A stretch of 64,000 bases of DNA from Chloroflexi bacterium 13_1_40CM_65_17 (GTDB lineage: Bacteria; Chloroflexota; Dormibacteria; Dormibacterales; Dormibacteraceae), in NCBI GenBank assembly GCA_001917815.1, contig MNES01000063.1:23696-87695 (forward strand), written 5' to 3'. The translations under genes were made by a program, and so were the position numbers. Shown here in pieces: positions 28,105-37,003 of the stretch (positions within the stretch are counted from its first letter, which is position 1; each line of letters opens with the position of its first letter). Under the pieces are notes generated by a model that was given only the letters and a program-made list of their open reading frames with translations, was not told the origin of the DNA and searched no databases.

Positions 28105-28186
28105 GGCGCCAGGCAACAAATGGTAGGCGTTAGCAGGAAATGCCCTTTACGCACGTTAGGCTTGGTGAACTAACTCGGAGGCAACC

Positions 28187-28387
28187 ATGTCATCTCTACG
28201 TCCTGCAACGCTCATAGCAACGCTGTACCAGCTCATCGGCGGGTCCAAAAGGTCGCCGGTGGAACCGGAAGGCCCAGGCTGCTCGTGCGAGAAGTGCGAG
28301 CAAGCCTGGAACCGGAACCAGGCCCCGAGTCGGGTCCCAGCTCGAGCCAGGGTGAGTGCGGGCCTGCGCCGGAGGGGGCTGGGCTAG
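28187..28387 (+). CDS. small Cys-containing protein, unknown (low confidence)
   Basis: 66 aa; ATG preceded by SD-like CGGAGG at about 28176-28181 and TAGGCT at 28157; GCSCEKCEQAW motif. Confidence 0.4.
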   Translation: MSSLRPATLIATLYQLIGGSKRSPVEPEGPGCSCEKCEQAWNRNQAPSRVPARARVSAGLRRRGLG

Positions 28388-28413
28388 CTGCCCATATCCG
28401 TTACGTTGCCAGG

Positions 28414-28436
28414 GCGGCCGGGTTTAACCCGGCCGC
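28414..28436. terminator. third hairpin/near-palindrome
   Basis: GCGGCCGGG-TTTAA-CCCGGCCGC. Confidence 0.55.
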
Positions 28437-28511
28437 GACTTTGTTTACCTCGTCTGCCAAACGTGGCGAGGAGCAAGCATTCAATAAACCCAAACAGTGG
28501 GAAAGAGAGCA

Positions 28512-28533
28512 GCGCGGCGCCTTCGCGCCGCGC
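28512..28533. terminator. second hairpin of a three-hairpin cluster
   Basis: GCGCGGCGC-CTTC-GCGCCGCGC, 9-bp perfect stem. Confidence 0.6.
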
Positions 28534-28534
28534 G

Positions 28535-28564
28535 ATGAGAGGGAACCGGCAGGTTCCCTCTCAT
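28535..28564 (-). terminator. strong hairpin just after the SUF operon last stop codon
   Basis: ATGAGAGGGAACC-GGCA-GGTTCCCTCTCAT, 13-bp perfect stem, 2 nt from stop codon at 28567. Confidence 0.7.
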
Positions 28565-28566
28565 AC

Positions 28567-28908
28567 CTACACCATCCCCAGTTCCCAGCGCGCTTCCTCG
28601 GACATGCGCTCTGGGGTCCAGACCGGCTCGTAGACGATATCCACACCGGCGTCCGTGACGCCTGGCAGCGTCAGCAGGTGGTCGCGCACGTCAGCCATAA
28701 CGTCTGCCGCCATCGGACAGCCAAGGGCGGTGAGGGTCATTTTGATGTCGACTCGCTCGGGCTTGATCGCTATGTCGTAGATCAGGCCCAGGTCGACGAT
28801 GTTGACCGGGATCTCGGGGTCGTAACACTGCCGCAGCACCTCGATCACGTCCTCGGGCTTGACGGTGGCGTCAGGCGCCACCTGCGTGGTCGGAGCGTTG
28901 TCGCTCAT
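28567..28908 (-). CDS. metal-sulfur cluster assembly factor, MIP18/DUF59 (SufT-like)
   Basis: YDPEIPVNIVDLGLIYDI, LTALGCPMAADV. Confidence 0.92.
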   Translation of the reverse strand: MSDNAPTTQVAPDATVKPEDVIEVLRQCYDPEIPVNIVDLGLIYDIAIKPERVDIKMTLTALGCPMAADVMADVRDHLLTLPGVTDAGVDIVYEPVWTPERMSEEARWELGMV

Positions 28909-29234
28909 GGTGTCTCCAGAGGCAGTCCTGCCTCTTTCCATGCCTTGGTCCCGCCGCGGAAGCTGACGACATCATTGACCCCGAGGGCCACGGCCATCTC
29001 GGCCGCCACTGCCGACCGCTCGCCCACCGCGCATACAAAGATCGTTCGGTCGCGGAACTTCTGGGCGGTCGGATTGGAGAGGATCGTGTTCAACACGACG
29101 TGCCGCGCCCCCGGAAGGTGGCCCTTGTTCCACTCCCAGTCCTCGCGCACGTCCACCACCTCATAGCCCTCATCGATCAGCTTTCGAATCTCATCCAGCT
29201 TCAGGTCGCGGAACGGCGTCACCTGGTTGCTCAT
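28905..29234 (-). CDS. single-domain rhodanese-like sulfurtransferase
   Basis: VVDVREDWEWNKGHLPGA; active-site loop CAVGERS. Confidence 0.9.
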   Translation of the reverse strand: MSNQVTPFRDLKLDEIRKLIDEGYEVVDVREDWEWNKGHLPGARHVVLNTILSNPTAQKFRDRTIFVCAVGERSAVAAEMAVALGVNDVVSFRGGTKAWKEAGLPLETP

Positions 29235-29237
29235 CGG

Positions 29238-29645
29238 TTACTCCTCATCCTCATCATCGGCCAAACCGTACGCGCCGACCTTCAGCACCTTCAACGACAG
29301 CAGGGCGCACTTGATGCGCGCTGGCGAGATCTGGATCCCCAGCTCGCCGAGCACGTCGTTCTTGTCGATCTTCTTCGCCTCGTCGAGCGCGAGGCCCTTG
29401 AGACGCTCGGTCAACAGCGAAGCCGACGCCTGGGAGATCGCGCAGCCGCGGCCATGGAAGCGAACGTCCTCGATCACTCCATCGTTGACGCGGAAGTCCA
29501 TTCCGACCACGTCGCCGCACAGAGGGTTGTCCTCTTCGTGCGAAATGTCGGGGTGCTCAAGGCGCCCGTAATTACGCGGGTTCTTGTAGTGGTCGAGGAT
29601 GTACTCGCGATAAAACTGGTCGTCGGCTGCGGTTCCGCTGCTCAC
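29238..29645 (-). CDS. sufU: Fe-S scaffold/sulfur acceptor SufU
   Basis: NPLCGDVV, HGRGCAISQASASLL, KCALLSL cysteines. Confidence 0.94.
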   Translation of the reverse strand: MSSGTAADDQFYREYILDHYKNPRNYGRLEHPDISHEEDNPLCGDVVGMDFRVNDGVIEDVRFHGRGCAISQASASLLTERLKGLALDEAKKIDKNDVLGELGIQISPARIKCALLSLKVLKVGAYGLADDEDEE

Positions 29646-30868
29646 TTGAAGATCCTCTGGGCCTCTTTGATGGAACCCACCAGCCGGTCGACTTCATCCT
29701 TCTGGGTGTAGACATAAAAGGAAGCGCGAGCGGTGGCGGCCACGCCGAGCCGCGTCATCAGCGGCATCGCGCAATGGTGGCCGGCCCGCAGGCACACCTG
29801 GTCGCGATCGGCGATGGTCGCCAGGTCATGGGGGTGGATGCCTTCCAGCGAGAACGAGATGACGCCGGCGCGCCGGGACGGCGGCGGCCCATAGAGCGTC
29901 AGCCCTTCGATGTCGCTCAAGGCCTCATACGCGTACTCGGTGATCTCTCGCTCGTGCGCCCGAACCGCCTCCATGCCCAGCCCGGATAGATAGTCGACGG
30001 CGGCGCCCAGGCCGATCACCTCGCCGATCGCCTGGGTTCCGGCCTCGAACTTCCACGGCAGGTCGTGATAGGTCGTGCCCTCGATGCGGACGGTTTTGAT
30101 CATGTCGCCGCCCGACTGGAACGGGTCCATCGCCTCGAGCAGCTCGCGGCGGCCGTAAAGGACGCCGGCGCCCGTCGGGCCGAGCATCTTGTGGCCGCTG
30201 AAGGCGTAGAAGTCACAGCCGAGCGCCCGCACGTCGACGCCCTGGTGCGGGGCGCCCTGCGCACCGTCCACGAGCACGGTCGCTCCGGCCGCCTTCGCCG
30301 CGGCGACCATCTCCCGCGCCGGGTTGATGGTGCCCAGCGCGTTCGACACCTGGCTGAAAGCAACGAGTCTCGGTGATCGCTTCAGGAGCTCGTGAAACTG
30401 GTCCTGCCTCAGCTCACCTTTCTCGTCGATGTCCACGTACTCGATCCGGGCGCCGTTGGCGGCGGCGAGGATCTGCCACGGCACGATGTTGGAATGATGG
30501 TCGAGGATCGTGAGCACGATCAGTTCCCCGGCACGCACGTTCTTGCGGCCCCACGCGTAGGCGACGAGGTTGATCGCCTCCGTCGTGCCGCGCGTGTATA
30601 TCACCTCTTTGGTCGACGCGGCATTGATGAAGGCGCGCACCTTTTCGCGCGTGCCTTCGTAGCGCTCGGTCGCCACCTCAGCGATGTGGTAAGCGGCGCG
30701 GTGGATGTTGGAGTTGAAATGCTCGAAGTAGTCCAGCATCGCACCCGTAACCTGGCGCGGCCGCTGCGAGGTGTTGGCCGAGTCGAGGTAGACGATGCCG
30801 GTCTCGAAAATGGGGAAGTCGTTGCGAATTGCGGCGACGTCCAGCCGGCGGGCGCCGTTAGTGCTCAT
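29642..30868 (-). CDS. sufS: cysteine desulfurase SufS
   Basis: YLDSANTSQRP, FSGHKMLGPTGAGVLYGR (PLP Lys), RAGHHCAMP active Cys; start MSTNGARRLDV at 30868. Confidence 0.94.
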   Translation of the reverse strand: MSTNGARRLDVAAIRNDFPIFETGIVYLDSANTSQRPRQVTGAMLDYFEHFNSNIHRAAYHIAEVATERYEGTREKVRAFINAASTKEVIYTRGTTEAINLVAYAWGRKNVRAGELIVLTILDHHSNIVPWQILAAANGARIEYVDIDEKGELRQDQFHELLKRSPRLVAFSQVSNALGTINPAREMVAAAKAAGATVLVDGAQGAPHQGVDVRALGCDFYAFSGHKMLGPTGAGVLYGRRELLEAMDPFQSGGDMIKTVRIEGTTYHDLPWKFEAGTQAIGEVIGLGAAVDYLSGLGMEAVRAHEREITEYAYEALSDIEGLTLYGPPPSRRAGVISFSLEGIHPHDLATIADRDQVCLRAGHHCAMPLMTRLGVAATARASFYVYTQKDEVDRLVGSIKEAQRIFK

Positions 30869-31179
30869 TCCGGCACCTCGACGAAGACGTCCTGGCCTTC
30901 CACCGTCACGGGATAGGTCGTTGCCGGGATGACGGCGGGGAGGCCGGTCACCTTGCCCGTCACCAGGTTGAAACGCGAGCCGTGCTGCGGGCACTCGACG
31001 TCCATGCCCCAGAGCTCCCCCTCGCACAGCGAGAACTCCTCGTGGGTGCAGATGTCGTTCAGGGCGTAGAAGTTTCCGTCCTCGGCATGCGCGAGGCACA
31101 CCGGCGTGGCCCCCACCTCAACCCTCTTCAGTGACTCGACCGGCACGTCTGCGACCGACGCCACCCGAAACCTAGCCAA
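30865..31179 (-). CDS. Rieske-type non-heme ferredoxin (SUF-associated)
   Basis: CTHEEFSLCEG and CPQHGSRFNL Rieske ligands. Confidence 0.93.
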   Translation of the reverse strand: MARFRVASVADVPVESLKRVEVGATPVCLAHAEDGNFYALNDICTHEEFSLCEGELWGMDVECPQHGSRFNLVTGKVTGLPAVIPATTYPVTVEGQDVFVEVPE

Positions 31180-32374
31180 GCCGCGCCTCGAGCTCGGCCT
31201 CGACCAGCGCCCGTGCGTGCTCGAAGGGGATGCGGTCGAGGACGTCGCCGAAGAAGCCCTGGACGATCATCCGCTTGGCCGTGGCCTCGGGGATTCCACG
31301 CGAGCGCAGATAAAACATGGACAGAGGGTCCACTGGCCCCACGGTCGCGCCGTGGGTACAGCGCACATCGTTGTTGTCGATCTCGAGCATCGGGATCGAG
31401 GTCGCCTTCGCGTGATCGGAAAGCACCAGGTTGCGGTTCGCCTGATACGCGTCGGATCGCGCGGCGCCCTTCTCGATTCGGATCAGGCCCGCGTAGACGG
31501 TGCGCGCGACATCCTGCAGCGCGCCCTTGAACAGCAGGTCGGATCGCGTGTTGCCGACCTGGTGGTCCTGCAGCGTGTGGAAGTCGAAGAACTGCTCACC
31601 CGAGGCGAAGTAGATCGCTTTCAGCTCCGCGTCCGCGCCCTGGCCCTGAAGCGTCGCCTCGACGCGCGTCTTCGAGAAACGGGCGCCCAAGGTCACGTTG
31701 AAGAGTCGCAGCGACGCGTCCTTCTGTAGCTCCGCGCGCTGGTCCGCGAAGTGCCACGCGTTGCGACCCCACTTCTGGACCGCGACGTAGCCCACTTGCG
31801 AACCTTCGCCGGCAAAGATTTCGGTGGAGCCGCTTCGGTACCCGATCTCATTGCCGTCTTCGGCGATGTATTCGTCGAGGTAGTTGAAGCGGGCGCCCTT
31901 GCCCGCAACGATCAGCGTGTGAGGCAGCACGCTCGTGCCGCCCTCGTGCGAGAAATGCTGGCCGATCACCGGCTGTTCGATCACCACCCCATCGGGGACG
32001 TAGAGGAAAGTGCCGCCCGTGAAGAAGGCCGCGTGGAGGGCGGTGAACCGGTCCCGGTCGGCGTGCACAAGGGAGAACAGGCGCGGCTCGACCAGGTCCG
32101 GGTGGTCCTGGGCCGCCTGGCGGAGCGGCTTGAGGATCACCCCTGGCGGCAGGGTGGACGGAAGCACCAGCTTCTGTCCGTCCAGGTGCTCCAGCTTTGA
32201 GTACTGCCCCGGGTCAAAGCCGCTGACATCGGTCCTGCGCCACTCCTCGTCGATGCGGCTCGGCGCGGGCAGGCGCTCAAAGGCGTCGAATGACGATCGG
32301 CGGCGCTTGCGAAGCCAGGCGGGTTCGCCATGGAGTGAGGCGATCTCCTCCATGGTTTCGAGAGTGAACGGCAT
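31172..32374 (-). CDS. sufD: Fe-S cluster assembly protein SufD
   Basis: SufBD fold motifs CTHGATVGPVDPLSMFYLRSRGIPEATAKRMIVQGFF. Confidence 0.94.
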   Translation of the reverse strand: MPFTLETMEEIASLHGEPAWLRKRRRSSFDAFERLPAPSRIDEEWRRTDVSGFDPGQYSKLEHLDGQKLVLPSTLPPGVILKPLRQAAQDHPDLVEPRLFSLVHADRDRFTALHAAFFTGGTFLYVPDGVVIEQPVIGQHFSHEGGTSVLPHTLIVAGKGARFNYLDEYIAEDGNEIGYRSGSTEIFAGEGSQVGYVAVQKWGRNAWHFADQRAELQKDASLRLFNVTLGARFSKTRVEATLQGQGADAELKAIYFASGEQFFDFHTLQDHQVGNTRSDLLFKGALQDVARTVYAGLIRIEKGAARSDAYQANRNLVLSDHAKATSIPMLEIDNNDVRCTHGATVGPVDPLSMFYLRSRGIPEATAKRMIVQGFFGDVLDRIPFEHARALVEAELEARLG

Positions 32375-32376
32375 GC

Positions 32377-33785
32377 CTAACCTACCGAGCCCTCCATCTC
32401 GAGCTGGATGAGGCGGTTCAGCTCCACCGCGTACTCGAGCGGGAGCTCCTTGGTGAACGGCTCGATGAAGCCGTTGACGATCATCGTCTCGGCCTCGCTG
32501 CGCGTGATCCCGCGGCTCATCAGGTAGAAGAGCTGCTCGTCGGACACCTTGCTCACCGTCGCCTCGTGCCCCAGGGTCACGTTCTCCGCGTCGACGTCGT
32601 TGTAAGGGTAGGTGTCGGACCGCGATTCATCGTCCAGCAACAGCGCGTCGCACTTGACGAACGACTTGGAGTTGGTCGCGCCCGGATAGATCTTGATGTG
32701 GCCTCGGTACGAAGTGCGCCCACCGGCCTTGGAGATTGACTTCGAAGTGATGGTCGACGTCGTGTTCGGCGCCACGTGGATCATCTTGCCGCCGGCGTCC
32801 TGGTGCTGGCCCTTGCCGGCGAACGCGACCGACAACACGTCGCCCTTTGCGCCGGGCTCCATCAGATAGACGGAGGGGTATTTCATCGTGATTTGCGAGC
32901 CCAGGTTGCCGTCGACCCATTCCATCGTCGCGTCGGCGTATGCCATCGCTCGCTTGGTGACCAGGTTGAAGACGTTGGTCGACCAGTTCTGGATCGTCGT
33001 ATAGCGGCAGCGCGCGTTCTTCTTGACGATGATCTCGACTACCGCGGAGTGCAGCGAGTCAGTGGAGTAGATGGGCGCCGTGCAGCCCTCGATGTAGTGC
33101 ACGAATGAACCCTCGTCGCAGATGATCAGCGTCCGCTCGAACTGGCCCATGTTCTCCGCGTTGATGCGGAAGTAGGCCTGCAGGGGGACGTCGACGCGTA
33201 CGCCCTTCGGCACGTAGATGAACGAGCCTCCCGACCACACCGCGGTGTTGAGGGCGGAGAACTTGTTGTCCGCCGGCGGGATGACGGTGCCGAAATATTC
33301 CTTGAAGAGCTCCGGGTGATCGCGGAGGGCTGAGTCGGTGTCGGTGAAGATCACGCCCTTCGCGGTGAGCTCCTTCTGCAGCGAGTGGTAGACGACCTCC
33401 GACTCGTATTGAGCCGAGACGCCGGCGAGGAACTTCCGCTCGGCCTCGGGCACGCCCAGGCGGTCGTAGGTCTTCTTGATGTCGGGCGGCAGGTCCTCCC
33501 ACGACGTCGACTGCTTGTCCGAGGCCTTGAGGTAATAGAAGATGTTCTCGAAGTCGATCACCGAAAGGTCGGCGCCCCACTTCGGCATCGGCTTCTTGCG
33601 GAAGATCTCCAGCGAGCGGAGCCGCATCTTCGTCATCCACTCCGGCTCTTTCTTCATCCACGAGATCTCCTTGACGATCTCGGGGTTCAGGCCGCGCTTG
33701 GCCTTGAACACGTAGTCCTCGGGGACGAAGAAGCCGTACTTCTCCTTGTAATCGGTGCCGACATCGACTTTGGGTACCGTCGCCA

Positions 33786-33786
<1 letters not shown>
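32377..33786 (-). CDS. sufB: Fe-S cluster assembly protein SufB
   Basis: YEEPEW-like start region, [34 protein letters not shown]. Confidence 0.96.
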
Positions 33787-34572
<786 letters not shown>

Positions 34573-34580
<8 letters not shown>

Positions 34581-35193
34581 CTCTCTTCTGGCTCTCCTTG
34601 ACTTCATAGGTGCAGTCGCTCGCCGCCTCGCGCATCCACGTGGATCGGATAACGGGGGCCCCAAGCAGCCGTTCGTACATCTGCTGCTCGTTCAGGCAGG
34701 GCAGGCCGGTGCGGGCGGCGACGTCCTGGATGGGGCAGTTGCAGTGGCGGATGGCAAGCCCGCCCCCCGGCGCTTCGACCACCTCGGCCATGTGGCCGTG
34801 CTCGGTGGCGAGCTTCGCCAGCTCGCGGACTCTTCCTTCAAAGTCTAGCCCGGCCAGCCTGGGGGCGTACTCGGCCTCGAGGCGGGCGGCGCGGCGCTCG
34901 AAGAAGCGCTTCAGCTGCTCGTCGGACAGGAACTCCACCAGGTCCGTCGCCAGCTCGCGGTGGGCGTGCGGGAAGTGCTCGTAAGCGGCCGGGGCGAGCT
35001 TGTAGACGTTCTCGGGCCGCCCACGCCGGTGCTCCTCGGCCGGCGCGACCGAGGCCAGGCCGTCTGTCTCGAGGGCCTCCATGTGGCGCAGGGCGCCTTG
35101 CTTGGAGATCTCCAGGTGGGCGGCAACCTCGCCCAGCGAGGCGTGCCCCCGAGTCTTGAGGAAGGCGAGGATGGTCTCACGCCTGGAATCCAC
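34573..35193 (-). CDS. sufR: SufR-like DeoR/ArsR-type HTH Fe-S regulator of the suf operon
   Basis: HTH HASLGEVAAHLEISKQGALRHMEALE; C-terminal HCNCPIQDVAARTGLPC cysteine cluster; start GTG 35193 (6 nt after TACAAT) preferred over track ATG 35220. Confidence 0.88.
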
Positions 35194-35211
35194 GAGTTGA
35201 TTGTATGAGTT

Positions 35212-35231
35212 TTTCAACATGGACGTTGAAA
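35212..35231. promoter_or_regulatory. perfect dyad TTTCAAC-N6-GTTGAAA, candidate SufR operator in divergent promoter region
   Basis: 7-bp arms with 6-bp spacer between divergent sufR and 35263 gene. Confidence 0.7.
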
Positions 35232-35262
35232 TACGTCGTGGCGAGCGCTTACTCTCGGGCCC

Positions 35263-36417
35263 ATGCGCACGGTGCTGGTCGGGATCGTCGCCGCTGACAT
35301 GGCCCTGGCCCCCCTAACGGCGAGCGCTGCCGCCGACCCAAGCTGGGAGCAGTGGCAGACGGTGGCCGGCGTCTTCGACTTCGGTGGACCACGAAGCGAT
35401 GGATCCCTGCTGGTCGCCGGGTCGCCCAACCTGTATCTGGCCGACCCCGCGGGTAACCTCGCCCCGTTTGCAAGCGGGCCGGGCGGCTACCACCCGGCGC
35501 CAGGGGCTGAGGCATATGTGGCCGTTTCGCCCGGCCTGCATGTAGGAGCGGCCGGGTGCGATTTCATTCAAGACGAGACCTTTGTGCTCCGCCTGCAGCC
35601 GCCATTCGGTATCGATCGGCTCGCCGCCACGGGCGAGAATGCGGGCAGCTTCGCCACCGTCAGCGGGGTCACCTCGCTCAACGGGATCGCCTTCGACAGC
35701 ACCGGCGCATTCGACCACCGTCTGCTCGCAAGCGGAGGGTCTGGTGGCAAGACCGTCATCGCGGCCGTCGACTGTCGCGGGACCGTTCAGCCGATCACGA
35801 GCTCAGCGCCCGCACTCGAGGGCGGGCTGGCGGTTGCACCGCTAGGGTTCGGCGTTTTCGGAGGCGACCTGATCGCGCCCGACGAAGTGGGCGGAAGCAT
35901 CTACGCGATCGCTCCAGACGGAAAGCTCGCCACGATTTTGAAGCCCTCGCTGCCGACCGGTGGCGACATCGGAGTCGAGAGTCTCGGGTTCGTGCCGACC
36001 GGTTTGTTGAGAGGTGGCATGGTTTATTACGCCGATCGCAAGACGCAAGGAAATCCGCATCCCGGAACGGACAGCGTGCTGCGCCTGCCGTCCTCGGACC
36101 TCGTTGCCGCAGGCGTGCAGGAAGGCGACCTGCTCGTCGCCACAGAGGGTGGCGCCGCGCTGATCGCGGTGCATTGTGCGGATTCGTGCCGCGAGATTCC
36201 TGTGGTCAGCGCGCCGACGACCGCGCACGGCGAGGGTCACATCGTGTTTACGATCAACAAGATCGCACCCAGCCCCACGCCGAGCGCCAAGGCGAGCCCG
36301 AAGCCGGTCGCGCAGCCGGCGAGCTCGAGTCCAAACGTCGGCATTCTGGCGTTGGCCATCGCAGCCGGCGTCGTTGTTTCTGCCATACGGTTCTTCCTTC
36401 GCCGGCGTCGCCGCTGA
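35263..36417 (+). CDS. secreted surface-anchored protein with C-terminal TM, unknown function
   Basis: N-terminal signal-like sequence, C-terminal Pro/Ser-rich linker, TM and RRRRR tail. Confidence 0.75.
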   Translation: MRTVLVGIVAADMALAPLTASAAADPSWEQWQTVAGVFDFGGPRSDGSLLVAGSPNLYLADPAGNLAPFASGPGGYHPAPGAEAYVAVSPGLHVGAAGCDFIQDETFVLRLQPPFGIDRLAATGENAGSFATVSGVTSLNGIAFDSTGAFDHRLLASGGSGGKTVIAAVDCRGTVQPITSSAPALEGGLAVAPLGFGVFGGDLIAPDEVGGSIYAIAPDGKLATILKPSLPTGGDIGVESLGFVPTGLLRGGMVYYADRKTQGNPHPGTDSVLRLPSSDLVAAGVQEGDLLVATEGGAALIAVHCADSCREIPVVSAPTTAHGEGHIVFTINKIAPSPTPSAKASPKPVAQPASSSPNVGILALAIAAGVVVSAIRFFLRRRRR

Positions 36418-36421
36418 TGCT

Positions 36422-36940
36422 GTGAACGAGGATCTCACCGCCCTCGACGATGCGGATCTCGAGCGCCGCGTGGCCGCGGTGCGAGATCGCATGCGGCCGG
36501 TCGAGGAACAGCTGGCGTCGCTGCGCGGGGAGCGCGACCTGCTCCTGACCGAGCGGCGGCGCCGCGAGCGCAATGCGCACCGTGAGTCGCGAGCGGACTT
36601 GAAGGCAGCAATGCGCGAGGGAAAGTTTCCGACCATCGCCGAGCTGGTCGCGGGCAGCCAGGCAGGGGCGCTGGACGCCTACGCGTTCAACCTCAAGACT
36701 GGCGGTGAGGTGCGGCTGGGCTACCCGGGTGCCCGTATGCAGAGCCTCACCTTCACCGACGGCGTCCAGGTCGCCCAGGCCGCCGACCTGGCCGCTGCAG
36801 CACGGCTGTATTCGGCGGGCTGGGACCTGGGCAGCCCCGGGCGCCCTGGTGTCAGGGTCCATTTCCCGGGGACGCGCCAGGAGCGTCTGGTCCCCGTGGA
36901 CGAGGTATTCGCCCGGCCGAAGGACGCAGGCGCTCCGTAA
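36422..36940 (+). CDS. hypothetical protein with N-terminal coiled coil
   Basis: GTG 36422; LERRVAAVRDRMRPVEEQLASLRGERDLLLTERRRR heptads. Confidence 0.65.
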   Translation: MNEDLTALDDADLERRVAAVRDRMRPVEEQLASLRGERDLLLTERRRRERNAHRESRADLKAAMREGKFPTIAELVAGSQAGALDAYAFNLKTGGEVRLGYPGARMQSLTFTDGVQVAQAADLAAAARLYSAGWDLGSPGRPGVRVHFPGTRQERLVPVDEVFARPKDAGAP

Positions 36941-37003
36941 CCCCCGCCCGCCTCCACGCGTTGGGTCGTGCGGGAAACCGTAGAATCTACGCGCTCCCCC
37001 TCC

